Source of the DNA: Acidovorax soli
Lineage (GTDB): Bacteria; Pseudomonadota; Gammaproteobacteria; Burkholderiales; Burkholderiaceae_C
Direction: 5' to 3'
DNA length: 64,000 nucleotides
Assembly (NCBI RefSeq): GCF_014207955.1
Contig: NZ_JACHLK010000020.1
Span: 1 to 64,000, forward strand
How positions within the stretch are numbered: position 1 is the first letter of the stretch; every line of letters starts with the position of its first letter. Below, in pieces: positions 1-7,783 of this stretch. Under the pieces are notes generated by a model. It had not been told where the DNA came from and did no database searches. It saw nothing but the letters and a program-made list of their open reading frames with translations. A program made the position numbers and the translations under genes.

Positions 1-92
1 GCCGCCGTCAGCGTCGTCTTGCCGTGGTCCACGTGGCCGATCGTACCCACGTTCACGTGGGGCTTGGTACGTTCGAACTTACCTTTTGCCAT
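1..92 (-). CDS. tuf: Elongation factor Tu (5' end only)
   Basis: The minus strand encodes the first 30 codons of EF-Tu, which delivers aminoacyl-tRNA to the ribosome as a GTPase. The visible N-terminus [20 protein letters not shown], followed by VDHGKTTL, contains the P-loop of the G domain (GHVDHGKT). The start ATG is at 90-92. The rest lies beyond the left edge of the window. It sits directly downstream of tRNA-Tyr, tRNA-Gly and tRNA-Thr, the same order as the classical thrU-tyrU-glyT-thrT-tufB operon of proteobacteria, so it is probably co-transcribed with the tRNAs. Confidence 0.97.
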
Positions 93-137
93 TTTTCCGA
101 CTCCGAAAAAAATCTACAAACTACACAACGAAATTTC

Positions 138-166
138 GGCGCACCCGAACGGATTTCGGGTGCGCC
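138..166 (-). other. Perfect 12-bp hairpin between tRNA-Thr and tuf
   Basis: Positions 138-149 (GGCGCACCCGAA) pair perfectly with 155-166 across a 5-nt loop. In the direction of transcription the hairpin follows the 3' end of tRNA-Thr and lies about 45 nt before the tuf start. It is not followed by a clear U-run, so it may be a processing or stability element, or a weak attenuator, rather than a full terminator. Confidence 0.6.
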
Positions 167-172
167 TGAAGG

Positions 173-247
<75 letters not shown>

Positions 248-310
248 AATTGAAACCGCTTGCGCGACCTCAAAAAAACTTCTCTCTCAACCTGCCAGCA
301 AACCGAACCA

Positions 311-384
311 TGGAGCGGGAGACGGGAATCGAACCCGCGTCATTAGCTTGGAAGGCTAGGGTTCTACCATTGAACTACTCCCGC
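311..384 (-). tRNA. tRNA-Gly (anticodon TCC)
   Basis: A 74-nt minus-strand tRNA starting GCGGGAG and ending with CTCCCGC plus TCCA. The anticodon loop CTTCCAA gives anticodon TCC (decodes GGA). D-arm, T-loop and encoded CCA are all present. It is the second gene of the tRNA-tuf unit. Confidence 0.96.
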
Positions 385-457
385 ACTGCCAACTCAACTG
401 GCCCTGCGACCCCAGCCCTGCACGAGCCCGCCGCAACCTGCTTTCATCTTTTTTCAC

Positions 458-543
458 TGGTGGAGGGGACTGGATTCGAACCAGTGTAGGCGTAAGCCAA
501 CAGATTTACAGTCTGCCCCCTTTAGCCACTCGGGCACCCCTCC
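458..543 (-). tRNA. tRNA-Tyr (anticodon GTA)
   Basis: An 86-nt class II tRNA on the minus strand with acceptor stem GGAGGGG/CCCCTCC, anticodon GTA in the loop CTGTAAA, a long variable arm and an encoded CCA (458-460). It is first in the tRNA-Tyr/Gly/Thr/tuf unit. Confidence 0.96.
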
Positions 544-555
544 GGAGAGCCTCGA

Positions 556-561
556 ATTATA
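556..561 (-). promoter_or_regulatory. Candidate -10 box of the tRNA-tuf operon
   Basis: The minus strand reads TATAAT exactly at these positions, 12 nt upstream of the mature 5' end of tRNA-Tyr. This is where the -10 box of a stable-RNA promoter is expected. I found no convincing TTGACA-like -35 at 16-18 nt, so only the -10 is claimed. Confidence 0.6.
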
Positions 562-1043
562 GCACTGAATTTTTACGATCCGCCGAAGCACACATCAAAA
601 AAATTCCAGCACCACTCTTCGCCCCAGGCTTTGCGCGACACCGCTTGCGACAGCACCAGCGTTTTTGCCTGAGACCGCGATTCTATGCCAGCCGAAGGTG
701 TCCTGGCACGACTGTCGGGCTCTTGGTGGGGAAATAAACGACATTGCCCGCCCGTCCCGGTGCCTGGCACGCCAAAGCCCAAGGCATCTGGCCCGCCTTT
801 CCGGGTTCCGGGCCATGCCCATGGAATGCATGCTGCTACTGAACCGCGGCCTCCAGTGCCCGCCCCTTCTTCGACGGTCCGCCACCGCACGGCACAGGCT
901 CCGCTTATCTATTTCAAAAGCTCATGAATCCATTGAATTTAATCGTTGGAAAGATGGCGGTGAACGCATTGAAATACGGTCCATGCCGGGTGCCATCCAC
1001 CTGGACCAGGCTTGCACGACCACCCCCTATGGAGAGACCGCCC
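562..1043. other. Gene-free interval between tRNA operon and SnoaL-like gene
   Basis: About 480 bp without a convincing gene. Short open frames exist on both strands, but none has a ribosome binding site, a recognisable domain or plausible composition. The interval should hold the upstream part of the tRNA promoter (minus) and the promoter of the 1044-4623 unit (plus). I could not identify a clear sigma-70 promoter for the latter. Confidence 0.5.
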
Positions 1044-1670
1044 ATGGACAGACCACGCCCACCTTCACGCCGCATGCTGCTGGCATCCCTGGCCACCGTG
1101 CTGGCCCTGAGCCTGGCAGTGCCGCTGCAGGCCCAGGCCCAGAGCGCCGCCGCCGCCGAGATCGACAAGCTGCTGGCCAAGCAGGCCATCACGGAGCTGA
1201 TCTACAAGTACCCGCGCGCCCTGGACCGGGGTGACCGCGAGATGCTGATGTCGCTGGCCCACCCGGGCGCCAAGATGCGCTTCGGCACCCGCGACTTTCC
1301 CCACTGGGAGGCCTATGTGGACTGGCTCATCAAGGCCCACGATGAGATGGCGGGCAACAACCACCGCATCTCCAACATCCTGATCGAAGTCAACGGCGAC
1401 CGTGCCGTGAGCGAATGCACGGGCACCGCCACCCTGCTGGTCCCCAAGGAGGGCAACCCCAATCTCTATGAAGAGCGCTGGATGCACTCGCGCTACCTGG
1501 ACACCTGGTCGCGCCGCAACGGCAAATGGGCGCTGGACGGGCGCCACACGGTGAGCGACTACCGCCGCGTGCTGGATGTGCCTGCCGATCTGGTCAAGTC
1601 GCGCTACCAGGTCATCGGCCACACCGGTCGCAGCGACCCCTCCTACCGCCATTTCGAGAGCATCAAGTGA
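1044..1670 (+). CDS. Exported SnoaL-like (NTF2-fold) protein
   Basis: A 208-residue protein with an N-terminal export signal (RRMLLASLATVLALSL, cleavage expected near AQAQS) followed by a SnoaL_4/NTF2-like domain. The domain shows the family pattern: an initial helix (IDKLLAKQAITELIYKYPRA), then LDRGDREMLMSLAHPGA, and a C-terminal sheet with W-x-ISNILIEV and RYLDTWSRRNGKW. Such domains serve as small dehydratases, isomerases or hydroxylase partners. No substrate can be assigned, and the export signal suggests a periplasmic role. The start at 1044 is preferred over the upstream ATG at 1029 because GGAGAG lies 7 nt before it. The next gene follows after 5 nt, so the two are co-transcribed. Confidence 0.75.
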   Translation: MDRPRPPSRRMLLASLATVLALSLAVPLQAQAQSAAAAEIDKLLAKQAITELIYKYPRALDRGDREMLMSLAHPGAKMRFGTRDFPHWEAYVDWLIKAHDEMAGNNHRISNILIEVNGDRAVSECTGTATLLVPKEGNPNLYEERWMHSRYLDTWSRRNGKWALDGRHTVSDYRRVLDVPADLVKSRYQVIGHTGRSDPSYRHFESIK

Positions 1671-1675
1671 AGACG

Positions 1676-2674
1676 ATGAGCCCCGCGCTGAAGAACCCCA
1701 CCCGCCGACGCTTGCTGAGCGCACTGGGCCTGGGCATGGCCAGCCCCATGGCCTGGGCCCAAAGCCCAGTCTGGCCACCGCGCACCGTCAAGATCGTGGT
1801 GCCCTATGCACCGGGCGGGGGTGTGGACCTGGTGGCCCGCATGCTGGCAGAGCGCCTGCACCGGCAGTGGGGCCAGCCGGTGGTGGTGGACAACAAGCCC
1901 GGCGCCTCCACGCTGATCGGTGCGACGGCCGTCGCCAAGGCGGCGCCCGACGGCCTGGCGCTGCTCTTGACCAGCGAAGCCACCATCACCAGCAATCCCT
2001 TCCTGTTCGACAAACTGCCCTACGACCCGGTGCGCGAGCTGGCGCCCATCAGCCAGCTCGTGAGCCTGCCGCAAATGGTCATCGCCCACCCCTCGGTCCC
2101 GGCGAACACCATGGCCGAACTGATGGCATTGCTCAAATCGCGCAGCCATGCGCTGAGCTATGCCTCCTATGGCTCCGGCAGCCTGCCGCACCTGCTTTTC
2201 GAATCGCTGCGCGCCAAGCATGGCGGCAACCTCGTGCATGTGCCCTACCGGGGGATATCGCCCGCCGTGTCTGCGGTGCACGCGGGCGAAACCCAGCTCA
2301 CGCTGGCCGGCGTATCGGGGGCCCTGGCACTGCTGCGCGCCGGCAAGCTCAAGGCCCTGGCCGTGGGTCGGCCGACCCGGCTGACCGAGATGCCCGATGT
2401 GCCCACCCTGCGGGAGCTGGGACTGGCCGACATCGACCCGGGGGAATCCTGGTTCGGCCTGTTCACCACCGGGGGCACGCCGGCCCCGGTCGTGCAGAAG
2501 ATCCACCACGATGTCGCGGCCATCGGCAACGATCCGGCGTTCCGTGAGGCCGCGCTGCTCTCGCGTGGCTTTGAACCGGTGTTCTCGGCCCCTGCGGGGT
2601 TTGCCCGCTTCATCGAGGCCGACATGCGCCAGAAGGCGCAGCTGATACGCATCTCGGGCGCCAAGGCCGAGTAG
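1676..2674 (+). CDS. Bug/TctC-type periplasmic binding protein
   Basis: A 332-residue solute-binding protein of the tripartite tricarboxylate (TctC/Bug) family. It has a signal peptide (RRRLLSALGLGMASPMAWAQ), then the hallmark start of the mature domain, TVKIVVPYAPGGGVDLVAR, and VVVDNKPGAS. The two-lobed fold binds carboxylates or aromatic acids in the periplasm. No TctA or TctB membrane genes are nearby, so it is an orphan binding protein, as is common in Bordetella and Comamonadaceae. It sits between the SnoaL-like gene and an amidohydrolase and may present the substrate of this cluster to a distant transporter or sensor. Confidence 0.88.
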   Translation: MSPALKNPTRRRLLSALGLGMASPMAWAQSPVWPPRTVKIVVPYAPGGGVDLVARMLAERLHRQWGQPVVVDNKPGASTLIGATAVAKAAPDGLALLLTSEATITSNPFLFDKLPYDPVRELAPISQLVSLPQMVIAHPSVPANTMAELMALLKSRSHALSYASYGSGSLPHLLFESLRAKHGGNLVHVPYRGISPAVSAVHAGETQLTLAGVSGALALLRAGKLKALAVGRPTRLTEMPDVPTLRELGLADIDPGESWFGLFTTGGTPAPVVQKIHHDVAAIGNDPAFREAALLSRGFEPVFSAPAGFARFIEADMRQKAQLIRISGAKAE

Positions 2675-2744
2675 CGCCCACCGCCCCCTCCCCCCTTTTT
2701 CCTTCAGCGACTGATGCACCCGTGCGTGGTGCAGGAGATTCTTC

Positions 2745-4079
2745 GTGCCTTCGAAACCTTCGCCCGACCGTTCCGGCCTCGACCAGGAGCTTGTCATCCG
2801 TGGCGGCCACCTGCTCACCATGGACCCCGCCCTGGGCGATTTGCCCTGCGCCGACGTGCATGTCCGTGGCGGTGCCATCGTGGCGGTCGGCCCCCAACTG
2901 CCCGCGCAGGGCGTGCCCGAGCTGGACGCGCGGGACATGGTCGTGCTCCCCGGCTTCGTGGACACCCATTGGCACCTGTGGAACAGCGCCCTGCGCGCCC
3001 TGGTGCGCGGCGACGACCCCGTGCACGGCTACTTTCCCGTCACCCTGGGGGCCGGGCCGTTGTTCACCCCCGAAGACAGTTACCGCTCCGTGCGCCTGGG
3101 GCTGGCCGAGGGCCTGCTCTCCGGCATCACCACGGTCCACAACTGGGCCCACAACACCCGCTCGCCCGAACACGCCGACGCGGAATTGAGCGCCATGGCC
3201 GACATGGGCGTGCGCGGCCGTTTTGCCTATGGCTGGGGGCAAGAGCAGCCGCTCGCCCAGCCCATGGACCTCTCTGGCCTGGAAGGCCTGCAGCAACGGG
3301 ACCTGCCTTCGCACCTGCTCACGCTTGGCGCGGCAGTACGCACACCGGTGTCCAACCCGCGCGGCGCAGTGCCCATCGGCGTGGTCAGCGAAGAGTGTGC
3401 CCGCATCCGCGCCCTGGGTCTGCCGCTGACCATGCACGCCCGCCCCGGCGTGGTGTCGGTGCTCGCGGAGCACGGCCTGCTCGGCCCCGACCTGCAGCTG
3501 GTCCATCCCCAGGGCATGTCGCCGCAGGACTGCGCCCTGCTCGCGGCGGCGGGTACCACCATGACCTGCTCGCCCACCATCGAGATGCTCTACGCCCAGG
3601 CCACCCGCGGCGTGATCCAGTTCCACGAAATGGAAGAAGCCGGCGTGCACCAGAGCCTGTCGGTGGACAGCTCCGGCGCCTCCGCCAACGCGGACTTCTT
3701 CGCCTGCATGCGGGCGCTCCTGTGGTCGCACAAGCAGCGCTTCGGCAGCCGTGTGCCCCTCACTGCCCAGCGCCTGCTGCGCCTGGCCACGCTGGACGGT
3801 GCGCGCGACCTCGGACTCGACCACCTGGTCGGATCCCTCACGCCTGGCAAGCGCGCCGACATCCAGATCGTGCGTGCCACCGACCCCAACCTGGCCCCGG
3901 TGTTCGACCCCGCACACGCGCTCGTGTATTCGGCGCAGCCTGGCAACGTGGACACGGTGCTGGTCGACGGCCGGGTGCTGCTGCGCCGCAGCCAGCCCAC
4001 CCGCTGGGACAGCGCCGACATCGTGCGCGAGGCCACCGAGTCCATGCGCGCGCTGGCACGCCGCCACCCCCTGCCCTGA
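2745..4079 (+). CDS. Amidohydrolase (AtzA/TrzA/SsnA-like deaminase or hydrolase)
   Basis: A 444-residue cytosolic metal-dependent hydrolase of the amidohydrolase superfamily. It has a small beta domain at the N-terminus (LVIRGGHLLTMDP), the metal pair H75 and H77 in DTHWHLW, further ligand candidates H231 (TMHARPG) and H254 (LVHPQGMS), the catalytic D308 (SVDSSG), and the C-terminal return strand GSLTPGKRADI. This layout matches the chlorohydrolase/cytosine-deaminase-like subgroup acting on C-N or C-Cl bonds of rings. The start is GTG at 2745 with AGGAGA 6 nt upstream. The RidA-like gene follows after 49 nt; Rid proteins often accompany enzymes that release reactive imines, consistent with a nitrogen-containing substrate. 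The substrate is unknown. Confidence 0.85.
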   Translation: MPSKPSPDRSGLDQELVIRGGHLLTMDPALGDLPCADVHVRGGAIVAVGPQLPAQGVPELDARDMVVLPGFVDTHWHLWNSALRALVRGDDPVHGYFPVTLGAGPLFTPEDSYRSVRLGLAEGLLSGITTVHNWAHNTRSPEHADAELSAMADMGVRGRFAYGWGQEQPLAQPMDLSGLEGLQQRDLPSHLLTLGAAVRTPVSNPRGAVPIGVVSEECARIRALGLPLTMHARPGVVSVLAEHGLLGPDLQLVHPQGMSPQDCALLAAAGTTMTCSPTIEMLYAQATRGVIQFHEMEEAGVHQSLSVDSSGASANADFFACMRALLWSHKQRFGSRVPLTAQRLLRLATLDGARDLGLDHLVGSLTPGKRADIQIVRATDPNLAPVFDPAHALVYSAQPGNVDTVLVDGRVLLRRSQPTRWDSADIVREATESMRALARRHPLP

Positions 4080-4128
4080 CACCGACTTTTTCACCCCCGG
4101 GGGCCCGCCCCCACCCAAGGAGAGCACG

Positions 4129-4623
4129 ATGCAACACCGATCCCCCCGCGCACTGGCCGCCATGGCCCTGGCCAGCCTGCTCCTGTCGCCCGCGATGGCG
4201 GCCGACCACCTGGAGCATGGCGAAAGGACCCAGGGCCGGTCCTACTCGCCCGCCGTGGTCACCGAAGGCGGGCGCGTCATCTGGCTGGCGGGCGAGACCA
4301 CCACCACCGACCTGAACGGCAAGGACATCAAGGGCGACTTCGAAGCCCAGGCGCGCACCGTCTTTGCGCTGCTGGAGCAGACCCTGAAGCGCGCCGGTGG
4401 AGGGCTGCAGGACATCGTGAGCATGACGGTCTACCTGACCGATGCACGCAACGGGGCGACCTTCTCCAAGGTGCGCACCGAGATGTTCCCTGACCGGAAA
4501 TTCCCTGCCAGCGCCCAGATCACGGTGTCTAACCTCGCGGTGCCAGGCATGCAGATCGAGATCCAGGCCGTGGCAGTCATCGGCGACCAGTGCGGCAAGG
4601 CCAAGCCATGCATCGCGCGTTGA
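4129..4623 (+). CDS. Exported RidA/YjgF family protein lacking the key arginine
   Basis: A 164-residue protein with a signal peptide (ALAAMALASLLLSPAMA) followed by a complete RidA fold. Typical features are GRVIWLAGETTTTDLNG near residue 50, FALLEQTLKRAGGGLQDIV and the C-terminal IEIQAVAVI. Canonical RidA hydrolyses 2-aminoacrylate-type imines using an arginine in the PARS motif that holds the carboxylate. Here the aligned stretch is FPASAQITV, with Ser128 at that place, so classical imine deaminase activity is doubtful. An AAGGAG site precedes the ATG. It is probably the last gene of the 1044-4623 unit, and the LysR gene beyond converges on it. The periplasmic location is inferred from the signal peptide. 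Confidence 0.85.
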   Translation: MQHRSPRALAAMALASLLLSPAMAADHLEHGERTQGRSYSPAVVTEGGRVIWLAGETTTTDLNGKDIKGDFEAQARTVFALLEQTLKRAGGGLQDIVSMTVYLTDARNGATFSKVRTEMFPDRKFPASAQITVSNLAVPGMQIEIQAVAVIGDQCGKAKPCIAR

Positions 4624-4652
4624 CACCCCGGCCCGGCAGAGGCTGCCAGCGC

Positions 4653-5555
4653 TCAGGCCTGCAACTGCTTACAGCAGTCTTCCAGGCAGCTGCGAAAGGC
4701 ACTGGCGCTGGGCGACAGCGAGCGCGAGGCGCGCCAGACCAGCTCGACATTGCGGTGGATCACCGGCTCGTTCAGTTCGCGAAAGCGCGCCCGGTTCGAG
4801 CGCACCAGGGCCCCCACGTAGGCAGGTACCACGGTGGCCCCCAGGCCGGCCTCCACCATGCCCACCGCCGTGCCCAGGTGGCCGACCTCGAAGCGCAACG
4901 CCGTGGTCTCGCCCCCGTGGGGCACCAGCGGATCGACCAGGGCGCGAAAACCCCCGGCCGGCCCCAGGCCGATCATGGGTTGGCCCTCCAGATCGGCCCA
5001 GACCATGCGCCGGCGGCGCTGTGCGAGCGGCCAGGCCGCCGGCAGCAGCACACCCAGGCTATGGCGCAGCAGGATCGCGCGCTCCATCGCGACATCCATC
5101 TGCGGAAACACGCCGAAGCCGATGTCGGCGTCGCCGCTGTCCACCGCCCGCACGAGCTGCTCGGTGGACAGGTCGGCAATGCGCACCGACACGGCGGGGT
5201 GCGAAACCTGGAACTGCGCAATCACCCCGGGCAGGAAATGGGCCGCCAGGAAGGGCGTGGTCGCCACCGTCACGCGGCCCCGGCGCTTGTGCAGCAGGTC
5301 CTGGGTGTTCGCCACCGCGTGCTCCACGTCCGCCAGGATGCGCTCGGCGCTCTCGAACAGCTCGCGGCCCGCGTCGGTCAGCGCGATCTGGCGCGTCGTG
5401 CGGTCCACCAGCGGCAGGCCCAGTTGCGACTCCAGTTCGCGCACCAGCAGGCTGGTGGCCGACTGCGTCAGGTGCAGCTTGCGCGCCCCGGCCGTGAAGC
5501 CCTCGCTTTTGATCACTTCCACAAAGGCACGCAGCTGCCGCAAGGTGATGTTCAT
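4653..5555 (-). CDS. LysR-type transcriptional regulator
   Basis: A 300-residue LysR regulator. The N-terminal winged helix-turn-helix (residues 1-60: MNITLRQLRAFVEVIKSEGF, then LTQSATSLLVRELESQLG) is followed by a linker helix and a periplasmic-binding-like effector domain (RGRVTVATTPFLAAHFLPGV onward). It is transcribed away from the porin at 5633, and its 3' end faces the RidA-like gene. By position it most likely controls the plus-strand catabolic genes on both sides, responding to a pathway intermediate. A 13-bp palindrome lies 15 nt upstream of its start in the shared intergenic region. Confidence 0.93.
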   Translation of the reverse strand: MNITLRQLRAFVEVIKSEGFTAGARKLHLTQSATSLLVRELESQLGLPLVDRTTRQIALTDAGRELFESAERILADVEHAVANTQDLLHKRRGRVTVATTPFLAAHFLPGVIAQFQVSHPAVSVRIADLSTEQLVRAVDSGDADIGFGVFPQMDVAMERAILLRHSLGVLLPAAWPLAQRRRRMVWADLEGQPMIGLGPAGGFRALVDPLVPHGGETTALRFEVGHLGTAVGMVEAGLGATVVPAYVGALVRSNRARFRELNEPVIHRNVELVWRASRSLSPSASAFRSCLEDCCKQLQA

Positions 5556-5569
5556 CTGAATTTCATATC

Positions 5570-5582
5570 AATGCCAGGCATT
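5570..5582. promoter_or_regulatory. Palindrome in the LysR/porin intergenic region
   Basis: AATGCCAGGCATT is a perfect 13-mer inverted repeat placed between the divergent lysR start (5555) and the porin start (5633). Size and position suit a LysR recognition site. Regulator binding is inferred, not shown. Confidence 0.45.
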
Positions 5583-5632
5583 CATTCTATTTACCCCTCG
5601 GCACCCACCACCCCCTCCACGGAAGCGCTCCC

Positions 5633-6676
5633 ATGAAAAAAACCTGCTTCGCCCTGTCCTTCCTGGGCCTTGCCATCGGCAGCAGCGGCGGTGTCGCCGC
5701 GCAAACCCAGGTCACGCTGTTCGGCGTGGTCGACCTGGGCGTCGCCCATGTCTCGCACGGCCATTCCCGCCTGACCGCGCTGAGCTACAGCGGCAACAGC
5801 CATGCCCGCCTGGGCTTTCGCGGCACCGAAGACCTGGGCGGCGGCCTGTCGGCCGGCTTCTGGCTGGAAAGCGCGCTGGCCCCGGACACCGGAGGGACCG
5901 GACTGAATTTCCAGCGCCGCTCCACCGTCAGCCTGAGCGGCAACTTCGGCGAACTGCGCCTGGGCCGCGACATGGCGGCGACCAACCTCAACCCCTCCTG
6001 GTTCGACCCGTTCGGGGGCACCGGCATCGGCCAGCCCACGGTCTACAGCATGCTGGGCGCACCGATCCGCGTGAGCAACGCGCTGGCCTACTTGCTGCCC
6101 AGGCAGCTGGGCGGCTGGTACGGCCAGGTGCAGTACGCCTTTGGCGAAGAGCCGTCCAACAGTGCCAACCGCAGCAACAACAACTACGAAGGCGCACGCC
6201 TGGGCTTCGCCGACGAGGCCCTGAACGTCGCGGCGGCCGTGGGCCGGCGCCACAGCGGCACGGCCACTGCGGCGGCCCAGATCAAGGCCGCCAACGTGGC
6301 GGCGTCCTACCGCATCGGCCCCGCCACGCCCATGGCTTTCTGGGCGCGCGAAGAAGACAGCCGCGGGGCGCGCATCGATGCCTGGCTGATCGGCGCGTCG
6401 CTGCGCCATGGGGTCGGGGAATGGCGCGCCGCCTACAGCCACTACGACCGCCAGAACAGTGGCGACGACTGGAGCAAGCTGGCCCTGGGCTACGTGCACC
6501 ACCTGTCCAAGCGGACGGCGCTCTACGGAACCTACGCGCACATCCGCAACCGCGGGGCCTCGGCCCAACTGGTCAGCGGCACGGGCGTGGCCGACTGGCC
6601 CAACACCCCGCCATTGCCGGCCCAGGCCGGTGCCCGCTCGCAGGGCGTCGAGTTCGGCATTCGCCACAACTTCTGA
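5633..6676 (+). CDS. Gram-negative trimeric porin
   Basis: A 347-residue outer-membrane porin of the Burkholderiales type. It has a signal peptide (MKKTCFALSFLGLAIGSS, cleavage near GVAAQ), the first strand QVTLFGVVDLGV, the family signature SHARLGFRGTEDLGGGLSAG, a loop-3 region, and the closing strand ending in Phe (EFGIRHNF), needed for BAM recognition. It would form a diffusion channel for the substrate of this cluster. It is the first gene after lysR and lies 21 nt before the amidohydrolase, so it probably leads the catabolic operon 5633-11789. Confidence 0.92.
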   Translation: MKKTCFALSFLGLAIGSSGGVAAQTQVTLFGVVDLGVAHVSHGHSRLTALSYSGNSHARLGFRGTEDLGGGLSAGFWLESALAPDTGGTGLNFQRRSTVSLSGNFGELRLGRDMAATNLNPSWFDPFGGTGIGQPTVYSMLGAPIRVSNALAYLLPRQLGGWYGQVQYAFGEEPSNSANRSNNNYEGARLGFADEALNVAAAVGRRHSGTATAAAQIKAANVAASYRIGPATPMAFWAREEDSRGARIDAWLIGASLRHGVGEWRAAYSHYDRQNSGDDWSKLALGYVHHLSKRTALYGTYAHIRNRGASAQLVSGTGVADWPNTPPLPAQAGARSQGVEFGIRHNF

Positions 6677-6697
6677 AACCGCACAGGAGGTTTGCAC

Positions 6698-7783
6698 ATG
6701 GACCATTCGTCCCCTTCCCCAGCCGGTAGCCCGTCCCGCGCGCCCTCGCGCCGCGGCTTTCTCGGCATGTTCGGCTCGCTCGGCACCCTGGGTGCCATCG
6801 GCGCAAGCACCTTCGTGCCGGAGGGCCGTCCGCTCGCCCAGACCCTGGCCGCCAAGGCCTCGCGCATCGACTTCCACCACCATTTCTTCTCGCCCGCATG
6901 GGTGCGGCTGGTGGAGCGCCAGCACCAGAAGCAGCCCGTGCTCGGCTTCGAGCAGTTCAAGACCTGGACGGTGGAGAAAGACCTGGAAGCCATGGACCGC
7001 GGCAGCGTGGAGAAGGCCTTTCTCTCGATCACGCAGCCCGGCGTCTGGTTCGGCGACGTAGCCGAAACGCGCGCGGCCGCCCGCGAGCTCAACGAGTACG
7101 CCGCGCGCATGAAGGCCGACCACCCCGGCCGCTACGGCCACTTCGCCGTGCTGCCCCTGCCCGATGTGGAGGGCAGCCTGCGCGAAATCGCCCATGCCTT
7201 CGACGTGCTCCAGGCCGATGGCGTGGGCCTGCTCTCCAGCTACGATGACAAGTGGCTGGGCGATCCCTCCTTCGCGCCGGTGTGGGCCGAGCTCAACCGC
7301 CGCAAGGCGGTGGTCTACATCCATGCCACCGCGCCCAACTGCTGCGCCTGGAACTTCCAGCCAGGCATCCTGCCCACCTTCGTGGAGCTGGGCTCGGACC
7401 TGGCACGAGCCATGGTGAGCCTGATCCACGGCGGCACGGCCAAGGCCACGCCCGATGTGCGCTACATCTGGTCGCACGGCGGCGGCAGCATCTGGGCGCA
7501 GCGCTTCCTGGTCGGCGAGACGGCCGAATCGCTGGCGCGCGTGGCCCCCCCCGATTCGCGCCTGCACCACCTGCGCCGCTTCTACTACGACACGGCCGCG
7601 GCAGCGGATGCGGTGCACATGGGCATCCTGAAGATGGTCGTGCCGACTTCGCAGATCGTCTTCGGCTCCGACTTCCCGTGGGTCGAGCCAGCCCGCATCG
7701 TCGAAGGGCTGGAGAAGGCCGGCCTGAGCGCCAGCGAGCTGCAGGCCATCTACCGCGACAACGCCAAGGCGGTGCTGCGATGA
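6698..7783 (+). CDS. Tat-exported amidohydrolase 2 (ACMSD-like) protein
   Basis: A 361-residue member of the amidohydrolase 2 family (ACMSD, gamma-resorcylate decarboxylase and related lactonases). The N-terminus carries a twin-arginine signal, SRRGFLGMFGSLGTLGAIGA, so it is probably exported folded with its metal. The mature part begins RIDFHHHFFS with the HxH metal motif and continues with VYIHATAP, WSHGGGSIW and FGSDFPWVEP, all typical family blocks. It may decarboxylate or hydrolyse an aromatic acid or lactone; the periplasmic location is unusual for a decarboxylase. The start at 6698 was chosen because AGGAGG lies 7 nt upstream. Its stop overlaps the start of the intradiol dioxygenase gene (ATGA), showing tight coupling. 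Confidence 0.83.
   Translation: MDHSSPSPAGSPSRAPSRRGFLGMFGSLGTLGAIGASTFVPEGRPLAQTLAAKASRIDFHHHFFSPAWVRLVERQHQKQPVLGFEQFKTWTVEKDLEAMDRGSVEKAFLSITQPGVWFGDVAETRAAARELNEYAARMKADHPGRYGHFAVLPLPDVEGSLREIAHAFDVLQADGVGLLSSYDDKWLGDPSFAPVWAELNRRKAVVYIHATAPNCCAWNFQPGILPTFVELGSDLARAMVSLIHGGTAKATPDVRYIWSHGGGSIWAQRFLVGETAESLARVAPPDSRLHHLRRFYYDTAAAADAVHMGILKMVVPTSQIVFGSDFPWVEPARIVEGLEKAGLSASELQAIYRDNAKAVLR

Noticed and set aside
573..890. Short minus-strand open frames upstream of the SnoaL-like gene
   Set aside because: No ribosome binding site, low-complexity composition and several overlapping frames; treated as non-coding.
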